From Azonexus hydrophilus (GTDB lineage Bacteria > Pseudomonadota > Gammaproteobacteria > Burkholderiales > Rhodocyclaceae): DNA of 64,000 nt. The stretch spans positions 1 to 64,000 of the forward strand of contig NZ_CAJHOB010000003.1 of assembly GCF_905120355.1 (NCBI RefSeq). Reading direction: 5' to 3'. The translations under genes were made by a program, and so were the position numbers. Shown here one piece after another: positions 18,909 through 28,292 of the stretch. A model generated the notes under the pieces. That model saw only the letters and a list, made by a program, of their open reading frames with translations, was not told the DNA's origin and did no database searches. Position 1 is the stretch's first letter; each line of letters opens with the position of its first letter.

Positions 18909-20206
18909 CTGAAAGCCCTCCAAAAGCGGTAGGCGTCTCCCAGCAGGCCCAGCAGCGAACGCTTGCCCTTGAGATCGGCCATGATTTTCTGTTGTTTGGC
19001 ACGTTTGCTGACGCCATCGACCGTCAGCAGCTCGCGCGCGGCATCACCGAGGAAGCGCGGATACATGCCCAGCATATGCGGCTGTTCCGTCAGCAGGGTT
19101 GGCACATCCTGATACTTTTTCAGGTCGGCCATGACGAAGCTGTCATCGAGTGTACGTTTGTAGGCCGCCAGATTGGCGGCGCTATACGGTTTGCCGGCAG
19201 CTTTGAGCGCAATCAGGGTTTCCGCCGCCATGCGCCCGGAGGTCATTGCCAGGTTGGAGCCTTCGCGGTGCACGGCATTGACGAAGCCGGCCGCGTCGCC
19301 AACGATCATCCAGCCGTCGCCGTACAACTGCGGCAGGGCCTTGTAGCCACCTTCCGGAATCAGGTGCGCGGAATACTCTTTCATTTCCGCCCCTTCGATC
19401 AGTGGCTTGATCGTGGGATGACGCTTCAGCCCTTCCAGCAGTTGATAGGGCGTCAGCGACTGCTTTTTCATATCGGACAGCATGCAGCCGATGCCGATCG
19501 CCAGCGAGTCCTTGTTGGTGTACAGGAAGCCGGTCCCCAGCATGCCGTGGGTGACGTTGCCGGCAATTTCGATCACCACCCCTTGCGTGCCGCTGATGTT
19601 GAAGCGCGCATCCACCGTTTCCTTGGGCAGGAACAGCACTTCCTTCACGGCCAGCGCCATGTCGTCCGCCGTGATCTCCGGCCGCAGCCCGGCACGACTG
19701 CCGACCAGGGCATTGGCGCCATCAGCGAGAATCACGCAATCCGCGTAAATATCGCCTTTCTCGCGCTCGGTGCGCACACCGATCACCTTGCCCGAGCCAT
19801 TGCGCAGCAGCTCGGTCACCGTGGTTTCGCACACCACCAGAGCGCCGGCCTTTTTGACCTGATCGGAAAACCAGCGGTCAAAACGGGCGCGGATGATGGT
19901 GTAGCGGTTGTACGGTTCCTGCGAAAAGCGGGCGTCGCGATAGCTCATGCCGGTGCAGGTCTGATCTTCATCCATCAGCCACATGCGCTGTTCGATGATG
20001 TGCCGTTCGAGCGGGCAGGTCTCGCGAAAATCGGGAATGATCTTTTCCAGGGCATCGGCGTACAGGATCGCCCCCTGCACGTTCTTGGTGCCCGGCGATT
20101 CGCCGCGCTCCAGCTGCAGCACCGACAGCCCGGCCTTGGCCAGGGTGTAGGCGGCGCCATTGCCCGCCGGGCCGGCACCGACCACGATGACGTCAAATTT
20201 TTCCAT
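18905..20206 (-). CDS. fixC: FixC, ETF-quinone oxidoreductase-like flavoprotein
   Basis: 433 aa. It starts with the FAD dinucleotide motif VVGAGPAGNGAA (about residues 8-19); a second FAD motif (VGDAAGFVN) lies at about 305. It works with FixAB as an electron-bifurcating complex that reduces ferredoxin/flavodoxin for nitrogenase at the expense of NADH and quinone. It overlaps the fixB stop by one base (TAATG). Confidence 0.95.
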   Translation of the reverse strand: MEKFDVIVVGAGPAGNGAAYTLAKAGLSVLQLERGESPGTKNVQGAILYADALEKIIPDFRETCPLERHIIEQRMWLMDEDQTCTGMSYRDARFSQEPYNRYTIIRARFDRWFSDQVKKAGALVVCETTVTELLRNGSGKVIGVRTEREKGDIYADCVILADGANALVGSRAGLRPEITADDMALAVKEVLFLPKETVDARFNISGTQGVVIEIAGNVTHGMLGTGFLYTNKDSLAIGIGCMLSDMKKQSLTPYQLLEGLKRHPTIKPLIEGAEMKEYSAHLIPEGGYKALPQLYGDGWMIVGDAAGFVNAVHREGSNLAMTSGRMAAETLIALKAAGKPYSAANLAAYKRTLDDSFVMADLKKYQDVPTLLTEQPHMLGMYPRFLGDAARELLTVDGVSKRAKQQKIMADLKGKRSLLGLLGDAYRFWRAFR

Positions 20207-21327
20207 TAGCGTGCTCCCTCATCCTGTGCCGCCGCACCTTGTCGTGCCCGCGCCGCAGCCAGGCGTTTCTCAAATGCCGCCTGCAGCGCCGGCAGCAATT
20301 CAAGGGCGTTACCGACCAGGGCGTAATTGGCGAAATCGAAAATCGGCGCATTGGCATCGACGTTGATGGCCGCAATGGCATCCGCCCCCTCCATGCCGAC
20401 CCGGTGCTGCACCGCGCCGGAGATGCCGGCAGCTATGTACAGTTTGGGCCGCACCGTCTTGCCCGACTGTCCGACCTGCCGTTCCGGGTCAGTCCAGCCG
20501 GCATGTACGGCCGGACGCGATGCCCCGACTTCGGCCCCCAGCACCTTGGCCAGCGCAAACACTTTCGCGAAGTTTTCCGGTTTCGCCAGGCCGCGCCCGC
20601 CAGACACGATGAAGTCGGCAAAAGCCAGTTGCGGTTTGTCCGCCCGGGCATCGGGAATGAAATCGATGACCTTGGTCACGACCGCCTCTTCCACCAGGGA
20701 GAAAGGATGCTCGATGACGCGAATCGTGCGGCCGCTCTGCCGGGCCGGCATCGGCATCACGCGCGGCCGCACGGTTGCCATCTGCGGCCGGGTCGCCAGA
20801 TTGACGATGGTGCACATCAGGCTGCCGCCAAAGGTCGGCCGACTGGAGAGCAGCGATTTGTCGCTGGGGTCGATTTCCAGCCCGGTGCAATCGGCGGTCA
20901 GCCCGGTGAGCAAGGTGGTCGCCACCGAACCGGCCAGATCGCGCCCTTGCGCCGTCGCGCCCAGAAGCAGGATTTCCGGTTGGTAAGCATTCACCAACTC
21001 GGTCATCCCCACCGTGTAGGTCTGATTGCGGTAATCGGCCAGCACGTCGCTTTGCATCAGGTAGCACAAATCGGCGCCATAGCAGGCCGCTTCATCCACC
21101 AGGGCGCGCACTTCCGGTGCGGTGCCACCGAGGATGGCGACCGCCAGCTCGCAGCCCAGGGTATCAGCCAGCTTGCGTCCCTTGCCCAGCAGTTCCCAGG
21201 ACACGGGATGGACATGGCCGTGTTCGTGCTCGACGAACACCCAGACATTCTTGTACGACTTGAAGCGTTCGGGCAGAACGCGCTTGGGTTTCTTGATCGG
21301 CTTGGCGATATCGGTATCGTCGCTCAT
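20206..21327 (-). CDS. fixB: FixB, electron-transfer flavoprotein alpha subunit
   Basis: 373 aa. The C-terminal ETF-alpha FAD domain is clear: VSGGRGL, GASRPAVHAGW, the signature GQSGKTVRPKLYIAAGISGA-like run and a terminal AINVDANAPIF. A charged N-terminal extension of about 30 residues is typical of the FixB group. It overlaps fixA by 4 bases. Confidence 0.95.
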   Translation of the reverse strand: MSDDTDIAKPIKKPKRVLPERFKSYKNVWVFVEHEHGHVHPVSWELLGKGRKLADTLGCELAVAILGGTAPEVRALVDEAACYGADLCYLMQSDVLADYRNQTYTVGMTELVNAYQPEILLLGATAQGRDLAGSVATTLLTGLTADCTGLEIDPSDKSLLSSRPTFGGSLMCTIVNLATRPQMATVRPRVMPMPARQSGRTIRVIEHPFSLVEEAVVTKVIDFIPDARADKPQLAFADFIVSGGRGLAKPENFAKVFALAKVLGAEVGASRPAVHAGWTDPERQVGQSGKTVRPKLYIAAGISGAVQHRVGMEGADAIAAINVDANAPIFDFANYALVGNALELLPALQAAFEKRLAAARARQGAAAQDEGAR

Positions 21328-22214
21328 GCGCTTTCTCCTTGTGGTGCCGCAAGGCCCGAGTCCTGCCCGGCCAGTTGATCGAGATGGGCCAGCAACTCGC
21401 CTTCCAGTTGCGGGAAGTCGGCAAACAGTTTGTCCACGAACGCTTCGGCCATTTCCGCCGGGGTCGCCCCTTCGATGCGCTGCGCCTTCACCGCCTTGGG
21501 TTTCGGCCCGAACACCTGGGCAACAGCAGTCGGCGAGCCTTTCAGACCAACCTGCGTCAGATCGGTGATGCCCGCACCATCGCGGTTCCAGATTTCCACT
21601 TCCTGCCGTGCCGCACGGAACATGCCCGGCATGTCGGCAAAGCGCATTTCATTGCCGCCTTCAAGCATGGTAATGACCGCCGGCAAAGCCGATTGCAGCA
21701 CCTGCACGCCGCCTTCCGCACGCCGTTCGACCACCAGCCGACGCGCCGCCGGATCGAGTTCGCGGATTTTGGACACATAGGTCAGCAGCTGATAACCGAG
21801 ACGGATGGCAATCCCCGGCCCAACTTGCGCGGTATCGCCGTCGATGGTCTGCTTGCCGGTGAAGATGAGGTCGAGCGGCTGGCGCTCGTTAAGAGTGCGC
21901 AGGGCGGAAGCCAGCACAAAAGATGTGGCCAGGGTATCGGCCCCGGAAAACACCTTGTCGGTGATCAGGATGGCGTGATCGGCGCCAAACGACAGACACT
22001 TGCGCAGCGCCTCTTCGGCCGGCGGCGGCCCCATGGTCAGCACGGTCACGGTGGCACCGGTGGCATCCTTGATGCGCAGCGCCTCTTCCAGCGCGAACAG
22101 ATCGAAGGGATTGACGATGGCCGGCACCCCCTGACGCATGATGGTATTGGTCACCGGATGCACGCGAATCTGCGCACTATCCGGTACTTGCTTGATACAA
22201 ACGGCAATATGCAT
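21324..22214 (-). CDS. fixA: FixA, electron-transfer flavoprotein beta subunit
   Basis: 296 aa, the first gene of fixABCX. The start MHIAVCIKQVPDS and the internal NPFDLFALEEALRIKD and GKQTIDGDTAQVGP stretches are ETF-beta hallmarks. Presence of fixABCX suggests nitrogen fixation, though no nif genes lie in the window. I did not find a GG-N10-GC sigma-54 site or a TGT-N10-ACA NifA site in the 110 bases upstream. Confidence 0.95.
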   Translation of the reverse strand: MHIAVCIKQVPDSAQIRVHPVTNTIMRQGVPAIVNPFDLFALEEALRIKDATGATVTVLTMGPPPAEEALRKCLSFGADHAILITDKVFSGADTLATSFVLASALRTLNERQPLDLIFTGKQTIDGDTAQVGPGIAIRLGYQLLTYVSKIRELDPAARRLVVERRAEGGVQVLQSALPAVITMLEGGNEMRFADMPGMFRAARQEVEIWNRDGAGITDLTQVGLKGSPTAVAQVFGPKPKAVKAQRIEGATPAEMAEAFVDKLFADFPQLEGELLAHLDQLAGQDSGLAAPQGESA

Positions 22215-22324
22215 GGTTGATCCCGATTCAATGAAAAAGAGCGGGCCGGAAAAAAACGGCCATTTTAGAGTTTCCTGATCGTTCAGTCATGTTTCACGCG
22301 CAGATTTCAGGAGTGATCCCCTGT

Positions 22325-23011
22325 TCAGAGCTGAAACCGGTAGCCCACCCCGATTTCAGTCAGGATGTGGCGCGGCTGGGCAGGATTGCTTTCGATTTTC
22401 TGCCGCAGATGGCCGACGTACACCCGCAGATACTGATGGTTTTCCACCGCCTGCCCACCCCAGACCTGAGCCAGCAGGTGCCGATGTGTCAGCACTCGTC
22501 CCGGGTGGGCGGCCAGATAGGCCAGCAGACGGTATTCAATCTGCGTCAGATGTAGCGGCATGCCCGCCTTGCTCACCGTACGCCGGACGCAGTCGATCTC
22601 GAAGTCGCCGAAACACAGCTGTGCCTCGGCCACCACCCCCTCCGGCCGCCGACGCAACAGGGCACGTACCCGTGCCAGCAATTCGGCCATGCCGAAAGGT
22701 TTGCTCAGGTAATCATCGGCACCGGCATCGAGCGCATCCACCTTGCTGTCCTCGGCGCTGCGGGCTGAAAGAATCAGGATCGGCGTAGCAGACCAGGCGC
22801 GCAGATCACGAATGAAATCAACCCCGTCGCGATCCGGCAGACCCAGATCGAGAATGATCACATCTGGCTTGCGCTGCGCCACCTGTTCGCCCGCACGCGC
22901 CGCTGTCGCGGCCTCGCAGGCGGCGAAGCCTTCGCATTCGAGGGCCAGGACCACGGTTTCACGAATCTGTCGTTCATCTTCAACGACCAAGATCAAGGGC
23001 TGCTCGCTCAT
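22325..23011 (-). CDS. KdpE-like OmpR-family response regulator
   Basis: 228 aa from an ATG at 23011 that overlaps the kinase stop (ATGA). The receiver has the phospho-Asp in VIILDLGLPDRDG and the Lys in LSKPFG. The winged-helix DNA-binding domain ends ILTEIGVGYRFQL, the KdpE signature. The usual target would be kdpFABC, but that operon is not in this window. Confidence 0.85.
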   Translation of the reverse strand: MSEQPLILVVEDERQIRETVVLALECEGFAACEAATAARAGEQVAQRKPDVIILDLGLPDRDGVDFIRDLRAWSATPILILSARSAEDSKVDALDAGADDYLSKPFGMAELLARVRALLRRRPEGVVAEAQLCFGDFEIDCVRRTVSKAGMPLHLTQIEYRLLAYLAAHPGRVLTHRHLLAQVWGGQAVENHQYLRVYVGHLRQKIESNPAQPRHILTEIGVGYRFQL

Positions 23012-24111
23012 CCCGCTTCCATCCCCGGCATGCATGCCGGCGCTTCCCCCAGGGGTAGGCGGAGGACGACGCAACTGCCCCCAGCGGCCGGCCGGGTCGC
23101 CTCGATACTGCCGCCGTGCGCTCTGGCAATGCTCTGGGCAATCGACAAGCCCAGCCCGGTACCGGCAATGTCCGATTCCGTCTGGCCGCGCTGAAAAGCC
23201 GTAAACAAGCGGGCCGCATCCGCCGGATCAATCCCCTGGCCCGCATCACACACCGCCAGCAGCAGCTCGCAGCCGGTACGACTGACATCGACCGTCACGG
23301 GCTGATCCGGCGGCGAATACTTGGCCGCATTGTCGAGCAGATTCCAGAGCGCCCGCTCCAGCAGCACGGCATCGATATTCACCGGCGGCAGCTCAGCCGC
23401 GATCTGTATCGCGAACTGGCGCTGCGGCCACTGACTGCGCGCCTGCTGCAAAGTCACCCCGACGATTTCCTCGATCGGCTGCCAGGCGCGTTTCAGCTCC
23501 ACCGCGCCACTGGCGAGGCGCGCCATGTCGAGCAGATTATTCATCTGCCGGCTCAAAGCCAGGGCCTGCTGGCGCAAGGTTTCCAGCAGCGCAGCCTGGC
23601 GCTCCGGTGGCAATCTGCCCATCTGCAGGGTTTCTGCCTGACTGACCAGGGCCGTCAAGGGCGTGCGCAAATCATGCGACAAGGCCGCCAGGATCGAACT
23701 GCGCAGCGCTTCCGCCGCATGCTTCAACTCGGCGGCCCGCATCTGCTCCGACAGCTCGGCCCTTTCCCGGCTCTGTCGCCGCAGCAGTTCAGCGTGCCGA
23801 CGCAAACGCGTGGTGACTTGACCGGCAGACAGCGCAATCAGCAGCAGTACGCCCGGCACCAGCCATTCCCGGCGATCTGCATCCGCAGCGAAGATGACGT
23901 GATACGCCACCCCTCCCACCAAAGCGGCCAGTACGGCCGGCCCCGTACCGTAACTGATGGCCAGCACCACGGCGGCCAGGGCGTACAGCAAAGCCGCGCC
24001 CGCCGGCGTCACCGCCTGCTGCCAGGGCGCGAGCAACAGCGTGCCCAACGTCGCGGCCAGTGCTGCCCACATATAGCCGGCCCAACCGGCAGAAAACGGC
24101 TCCTGTTTCAT
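23008..24111 (-). CDS. KdpD-like sensor histidine kinase lacking the N-terminal KdpD/Usp region
   Basis: 367 aa. Four hydrophobic helices at about residues 12-115 match the DUF4118 membrane part of KdpD. The H-box LAALSHDLRTPL, N-box NLLDNAAKYS and G-boxes (DAGQGI, GTGLGLS) follow. KdpD proper is about 900 aa; the cytoplasmic ATP/Usp part is absent here and there is no room for it upstream. The start at 24111 is chosen because the membrane part begins directly after it; the frame is open to 24219. Confidence 0.82.
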   Translation of the reverse strand: MKQEPFSAGWAGYMWAALAATLGTLLLAPWQQAVTPAGAALLYALAAVVLAISYGTGPAVLAALVGGVAYHVIFAADADRREWLVPGVLLLIALSAGQVTTRLRRHAELLRRQSRERAELSEQMRAAELKHAAEALRSSILAALSHDLRTPLTALVSQAETLQMGRLPPERQAALLETLRQQALALSRQMNNLLDMARLASGAVELKRAWQPIEEIVGVTLQQARSQWPQRQFAIQIAAELPPVNIDAVLLERALWNLLDNAAKYSPPDQPVTVDVSRTGCELLLAVCDAGQGIDPADAARLFTAFQRGQTESDIAGTGLGLSIAQSIARAHGGSIEATRPAAGGSCVVLRLPLGEAPACMPGMEAG

Positions 24112-24286
24112 AACGCCCGATGCTAGAGCTTGCAGTATAAAAATGCCATCAAAGACCCAGCGGTACGCACTGTTGCAAACCGTTACTTGAGCTTCAGCAT
24201 CCGGGCCTTTATCGTTCACCCATGTGCTGACCAGACATCAGCCCTGACGGTGAAAACCCTCCTCTCCCTCACCCCAACACCGTCCG

Positions 24287-24318
24287 AAAGCCCTGTACAT
24301 CCCCCAGTACAGGGCTTT
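24287..24318. terminator. Strong intergenic hairpin, possible bidirectional terminator
   Basis: A perfect 12-bp stem (AAAGCCCTGTAC with GTACAGGGCTTT) and an 8-base loop. Its T-rich side is on the plus strand, yet the nearest ending gene (cytochrome b561, stop at 24339) is on the minus strand, where only the stem's own TTT follows. Confidence 0.65.
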
Positions 24319-24338
24319 CTTCTTTTCCCCCGGCAGAT

Positions 24339-25031
24339 TTACCAGGCAGGCGTTTCCACCGCAGCCGGCGGTGGCGGTTCGGGCAACCAGGCTCCACTAG
24401 CGCCATACACGGCCAGAACAGCCAGGGCAAGCGCCACCACGAAAGCAATCCAGCCGCCTCCACGTGCCGATTCTCCGTGCGCTGAGTCTTTCCAGCCCAG
24501 CACCATCGGCTTGACCAGGTTGTCCTTCTTGATATGCGCGTAGAACAGGATCGCCGCCACATGCAAAGCCACCAGCGCCAGCAGGACATTCACCGCCAGG
24601 AGGTGCCAGCGGGTGGCCAGGTTGCTCAGATCGCGCCCGACCAGATCGTAGAGCGGCCCGACAAAGGCAATGTCGTCGTTGGCCACCAAGCCCGTCAGTG
24701 CCTGGAACAGCGGTACAGCCAGCAAAGCCAATACCGAACAGGCACCGAGTGGATTATGCCCAGGCGCATGCCATTGGCCGCGCAGATAGGCAGCCACTTT
24801 GGCCGGCGTTGGAAAAAACCCGGCAAAGCGCGCATAGGTCGACCCCATGACGCCCCAGAGCAGGCGGAAGACAAGCAAACCAAGCACCAGCAGGCCGAGC
24901 CGACCATGCCACTCCATCCAGCTGCCACCGGCCTTGCCCGTGACGACCAGGGCAACGATGGCAAGCACCAGCAGCCAGTGGAAAAGGCGGGTGGGCAAAT
25001 CCCAGATCAGAATCTTGCGTGTTTCAGACAT
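24339..25031 (-). CDS. Cytochrome b561-type membrane protein
   Basis: 230 aa with four main membrane helices plus one near the C-terminus. Haem-ligand His candidates sit in RLFHWLL (helix 1), EWHGRLGL, RWHLLAVN and ALHVAAILFY. It resembles the di-haem cytochromes b encoded next to soluble c-type cytochromes and should pass electrons from quinol to a periplasmic cytochrome. It follows the cytochrome c' gene with a hairpin between, so its expression may be lower. A CGGAG ribosome site is present. Confidence 0.88.
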   Translation of the reverse strand: MSETRKILIWDLPTRLFHWLLVLAIVALVVTGKAGGSWMEWHGRLGLLVLGLLVFRLLWGVMGSTYARFAGFFPTPAKVAAYLRGQWHAPGHNPLGACSVLALLAVPLFQALTGLVANDDIAFVGPLYDLVGRDLSNLATRWHLLAVNVLLALVALHVAAILFYAHIKKDNLVKPMVLGWKDSAHGESARGGGWIAFVVALALAVLAVYGASGAWLPEPPPPAAVETPAW

Positions 25032-25054
25032 CGCGATCTCCGTCAGTAATGAGC

Positions 25055-25078
25055 AAAAAAGGGCGCCTCACGGCGCCC
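25055..25078 (-). terminator. Hairpin after cytochrome c' gene
   Basis: GGGCGCC (25061-25067) pairs with GGCGCCC (25072-25078); on the minus strand TTTTTT follows. It lies between the cytochrome c' stop and the cytochrome b561 start, so it may act as a partial terminator within the pair. Confidence 0.75.
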
Positions 25079-25098
25079 CCATAGTCATTCCAGAAAAA

Positions 25099-25551
25099 TT
25101 ACTTGGCCCGGTAATCGTCGTGGCAGCTCTTGCAGGTGCCGCCCACCGCACCGAATGCAGTCTTCACGGCAGCAGCGTCCCCCGTAGCGGCCGCCTTGGC
25201 CAGATCATTGGCAGCCTGATTGAACTCACCGGCAATCTTGCCCACTTTCGCACCTTCGGTGAAGAAAGCCGGCTTGACGCGGGTATCCACCCAGCCCTTG
25301 CCCTTGTCGCTACCCGGCAGATAGAGCGAACCCATGCCCGAATTGGCAATCGCCTGCAGCACGGTCGCTGCCTTCAGCACTTCTTCCTTGTTGTAGGTGC
25401 CTTTCAGGTTGCTGTCGATGCGAGCCATGCTCCAGCCCATAGTGGCGTAAGCCGACTGGCGCCATTTGATGGCATCTTCAACTTTCACCTGGGCGTGCGC
25501 CGTCGCGGTCAAAGCCGTAGCCAGGGCAGCAAGAAGGATTTTGGTTTTCAT
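25099..25551 (-). CDS. Cytochrome c'
   Basis: 150 aa with a Sec signal peptide (MKTKILLAALATALTATAHA, cut after about residue 20). The C-terminal CKSCHDDYR haem site and four-helix character fit class II cytochrome c'. Family members bind NO or CO in the periplasm and protect against nitrosative stress. A CGGAGATAT ribosome region precedes the ATG. Paired with the cytochrome b561 downstream. Confidence 0.93.
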   Translation of the reverse strand: MKTKILLAALATALTATAHAQVKVEDAIKWRQSAYATMGWSMARIDSNLKGTYNKEEVLKAATVLQAIANSGMGSLYLPGSDKGKGWVDTRVKPAFFTEGAKVGKIAGEFNQAANDLAKAAATGDAAAVKTAFGAVGGTCKSCHDDYRAK

Positions 25552-25698
25552 GGCATATCTCCGTTGTGACTAGAAAAAACGAGATCCCGTCGCACACGGC
25601 GCAGGATCAAGCTAGCGGACGATTGTAACTCACAGCATTGTCATACAGCACTTCCTGATACAGACTGATACACAAGCCCCTTGAATCTGCCCACACCC

Positions 25699-25735
25699 AT
25701 AAAAACAAAACCCCGGCCACACTGTGCCGGGGTTT
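25699..25735 (-). terminator. Terminator of the isocitrate dehydrogenase gene
   Basis: A 10-bp stem (25708-25717 with 25726-25735) and an 8-base loop; on the minus strand TTTTGTTTTTA follows. It lies 18 bases beyond the stop. Confidence 0.9.
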
Positions 25736-25753
25736 CATGTTCAGGACCGGCGC

Positions 25754-27991
25754 TTAAGCACGCACGGCCTTCAGTGCCGCATTCAGCGTCGGGCTCGGGC
25801 GCATGACAGCCTTGCATTTTTCAGCATCCGCCTTGTAGTAGCCGCCGATATCAACCGGCTTACCTTGCACGCTCTTCAATTCCGCGACGATGGTTGCCTC
25901 ACCATCGGACAGGACCTTGGCCAGCTTGGCAAAATGCGCGGCAAGCTCAGCGTCTTCCTTCTGCGCCGCCAGCTCCTGCGCCCAGTACATAGCGAGGTAG
26001 AACTGCGAGCCGCGATTGTCGAGTTCGCCAGTCTTCGGCGAGGGCGACTTGTTGTTGTCGAGCAACTTGCCGGTGGCAGCATCCAGCGTCTTGGCCAGCA
26101 ACTTGGCGCGCGGGTTGTTCTCCTTGAGCCCCAGGTCTTCCAGCGATACCGCCAGGGCCAGGAACTCACCCAGCGAATCCCAGCGCAGGTGGTTTTCCTG
26201 CGTCAGCTGCTGCACGTGCTTCGGGGCCGAGCCGCCGGCACCGGTTTCATACATGCCGCCGCCGTTCATCAGCGGGACGATGGACAGCATCTTGGCCGAG
26301 GTACCCAGTTCCATGATCGGGAACAGGTCGGTCAGGTAGTCGCGCAGGATGTTGCCGGTGACGGAAATGGTGTCGAGACCGCGGGCAACGCGTTCAAGCG
26401 TGAAGCGCATGGCGCGCACCTGGCTCATGACATGAATTTCCAGGCCGCTGGTGTCGTGATCCTTGAGGTATTTGTTGACCTTCTTGATCAGCTCGGCTTC
26501 GTGCGGACGGTAGGGATCGAGCCAGAAGACGGCCGGCATGCCTGAATTGCGGGCACGGGTAACGGCCAACTTGACCCAGTCGCGGATCGGCGCGTCCTTG
26601 ACCTGACACATGCGCCAGATATCGCCCTGCTCGACGTTCTGCGTCAGCAGGACTTCACCAGTGTCGATGTCAACGATATTGGCGATACCGTCTTCGGCGA
26701 TCTCGAACGTCTTGTCGTGCGAGCCATACTCTTCGGCTTTTTGCGCCATCAGACCAACGTTGGGCACGGTCCCCATGGTGCGCGGATCGAAATTGCCGTT
26801 CCACTTGCAGAAGTTGATCATCTCCTGGTAGATGCGGGCAAAGGTCGATTCCGGCATCACGCACTTGCTGTCGTACTGCTTGCCGTCAGAGCCCCACATT
26901 TTGCCACCTTGGCGCATCATGGCCGGCATCGAGGCGTCGACGATGATGTCGTTGGGCGAATGGAAATTGGTGATGCCCTTGGCGGAATCCACCATGGCCA
27001 GCTCAGGACGGTGTTCGTGGCAGGCGTGCAGATCGCGGATGATCTCGTCGTGCTTCGATTCGGGCAGCGTCTTGATCTTTTCGTACAGATCGACCATGCC
27101 GTTATTCACATTGACGCCCAGCTCCTCGAAGGTCTTGGCGTGCTTGGCGAAGGCATCCTTGTAGTAGATCTTGACGCAGTGACCGAAGACGATCGGGTGC
27201 GACACCTTCATCATGGTCGCCTTGACGTGCAGGGAGAACAGGATGCCAGCCTGACGACAGTCTTCCAGTTCCTTCTCGTAAAACTCGCACAAGGCCTTCT
27301 TGCTCATGAACATCGAGTCGATGATCTCGCCTTCGAGCAGCTTCACTTCCGGCTTCAGCACGGTGGTTTTGCCACCTTTGCCGATCAGTTCCATGCGCAC
27401 CCGGCGCGCCTTGTCCAGAGTCATGGACTTTTCGCCGTGGTAGAAGTCGCCATGATGCATGTGCGACACATGGGTCTGCGACCACTGCTTCCATTCACCC
27501 ATGGAATGCGGATGCTTCTTGGCAAAATTCTTCACCGCCTGCGGCGCGCGGCGGTCGGAGTTACCCTCGCGCAGTACCGGATTCACCGCCGAACCCAGGC
27601 AGCGGCCATAACGCGCACGGATTTCCTTTTCTTCGTCGGTGGTCGGATTTTCCGGATAGTCGGGCAGCTTGTAGCCCTTTTCCTGCAATTCCTTGATACA
27701 CGCCTTCAGCTGTGCCACCGAGGCAGAAATGTTGGGCAACTTGATGATGTTCGCGTCCGGATCCAGCGTCTTCTTGCCCAGCTCAGCCAAGGTGTTGGGC
27801 AGGCGCTGCGCCTCTTCCAGGTACTCGGGGAATTCGGAAATCACCCGCGCCGAGACGGAAATATCGGCCTTTTCGACCGTGATGCCCGCCGGTTCGGTAA
27901 AGGTGCGGATGATCGGCAAAAAAGCACAAGTCGCCAGCAGCGGCGCCTCGTCGGTAAGCGTATAGATGATCTTGGATTTGCCTTGCGACAT
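25754..27991 (-). CDS. icd: Monomeric NADP-dependent isocitrate dehydrogenase
   Basis: 745 aa, the length of the monomeric IDH family (dimeric Icd is about 415). It oxidises isocitrate to 2-oxoglutarate with NADP in the TCA cycle. Typical stretches include [48 protein letters not shown] and [13 protein letters not shown]. The ATG at 27991 follows GGGGG; the longer frame to 28051 adds unrelated residues. A sigma-70 promoter is visible upstream and a terminator downstream, so the gene is monocistronic. Confidence 0.97.
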   Translation of the reverse strand: MSQGKSKIIYTLTDEAPLLATCAFLPIIRTFTEPAGITVEKADISVSARVISEFPEYLEEAQRLPNTLAELGKKTLDPDANIIKLPNISASVAQLKACIKELQEKGYKLPDYPENPTTDEEKEIRARYGRCLGSAVNPVLREGNSDRRAPQAVKNFAKKHPHSMGEWKQWSQTHVSHMHHGDFYHGEKSMTLDKARRVRMELIGKGGKTTVLKPEVKLLEGEIIDSMFMSKKALCEFYEKELEDCRQAGILFSLHVKATMMKVSHPIVFGHCVKIYYKDAFAKHAKTFEELGVNVNNGMVDLYEKIKTLPESKHDEIIRDLHACHEHRPELAMVDSAKGITNFHSPNDIIVDASMPAMMRQGGKMWGSDGKQYDSKCVMPESTFARIYQEMINFCKWNGNFDPRTMGTVPNVGLMAQKAEEYGSHDKTFEIAEDGIANIVDIDTGEVLLTQNVEQGDIWRMCQVKDAPIRDWVKLAVTRARNSGMPAVFWLDPYRPHEAELIKKVNKYLKDHDTSGLEIHVMSQVRAMRFTLERVARGLDTISVTGNILRDYLTDLFPIMELGTSAKMLSIVPLMNGGGMYETGAGGSAPKHVQQLTQENHLRWDSLGEFLALAVSLEDLGLKENNPRAKLLAKTLDAATGKLLDNNKSPSPKTGELDNRGSQFYLAMYWAQELAAQKEDAELAAHFAKLAKVLSDGEATIVAELKSVQGKPVDIGGYYKADAEKCKAVMRPSPTLNAALKAVRA

Positions 27992-28071
27992 GCTAACCCC
28001 CTGAGATGGTTTCAATATGCGAGCCGGCACGATACGCCCGCTCCCTTGCACAACACTTACAAAACCCTGGG

Positions 28072-28100
28072 AGTATCGCGAAGGGGGGCCGCGTGGTCAA
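28072..28100 (-). promoter_or_regulatory. Sigma-70-type promoter of icd
   Basis: On the minus strand TTGACC (28100-28095) is followed by a 17-base spacer and GATACT (28077-28072), about 80 bases upstream of the icd ATG. Confidence 0.65.
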
Positions 28101-28214
28101 CGGTGCAAATCAATTTCACAATATGAAAGAGCAATCAGAGCATGAAGTTGCCAGACTCTCCCTTGGTCACCAACCGGGCGTCAATCAGAAGAGCTGCCTG
28201 CCGCAAGAAAACAA

Positions 28215-28272
28215 AACGCCCCATCGCAGCCATCGCACGAAAGGGCTTGTGCGAGTGCTGCGATGGGGCGTT
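28215..28272 (-). terminator. Long terminator hairpin after the pseudouridine synthase-like gene
   Basis: A 15-bp outer stem (28215-28229 with 28258-28272) and an inner stem of about 8 bp with a bulge. On the minus strand TTTTGTTTTCTT follows. Confidence 0.85.
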
Positions 28273-28292
28273 ACCCGGTTTTTATTCTGCGC

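Larger units (their letters stand above)
27992..28292. other. Intergenic region icd / pseudouridine synthase
   Basis: 301 bp. It holds the icd promoter (28072-28100) and the terminator of the upstream minus-strand gene pair (28215-28272). Nothing else was recognised. Confidence 0.7.

Noticed and set aside
18881-20209. Plus-strand 442-aa frame opposite fixC
   Set aside because: fixC is certain from FAD motifs and operon context; the plus frame is its complement shadow.
26717-28126. Plus-strand 469-aa frame opposite icd
   Set aside because: Monomeric IDH is unmistakable on the minus strand; the plus frame has no start context or family similarity.
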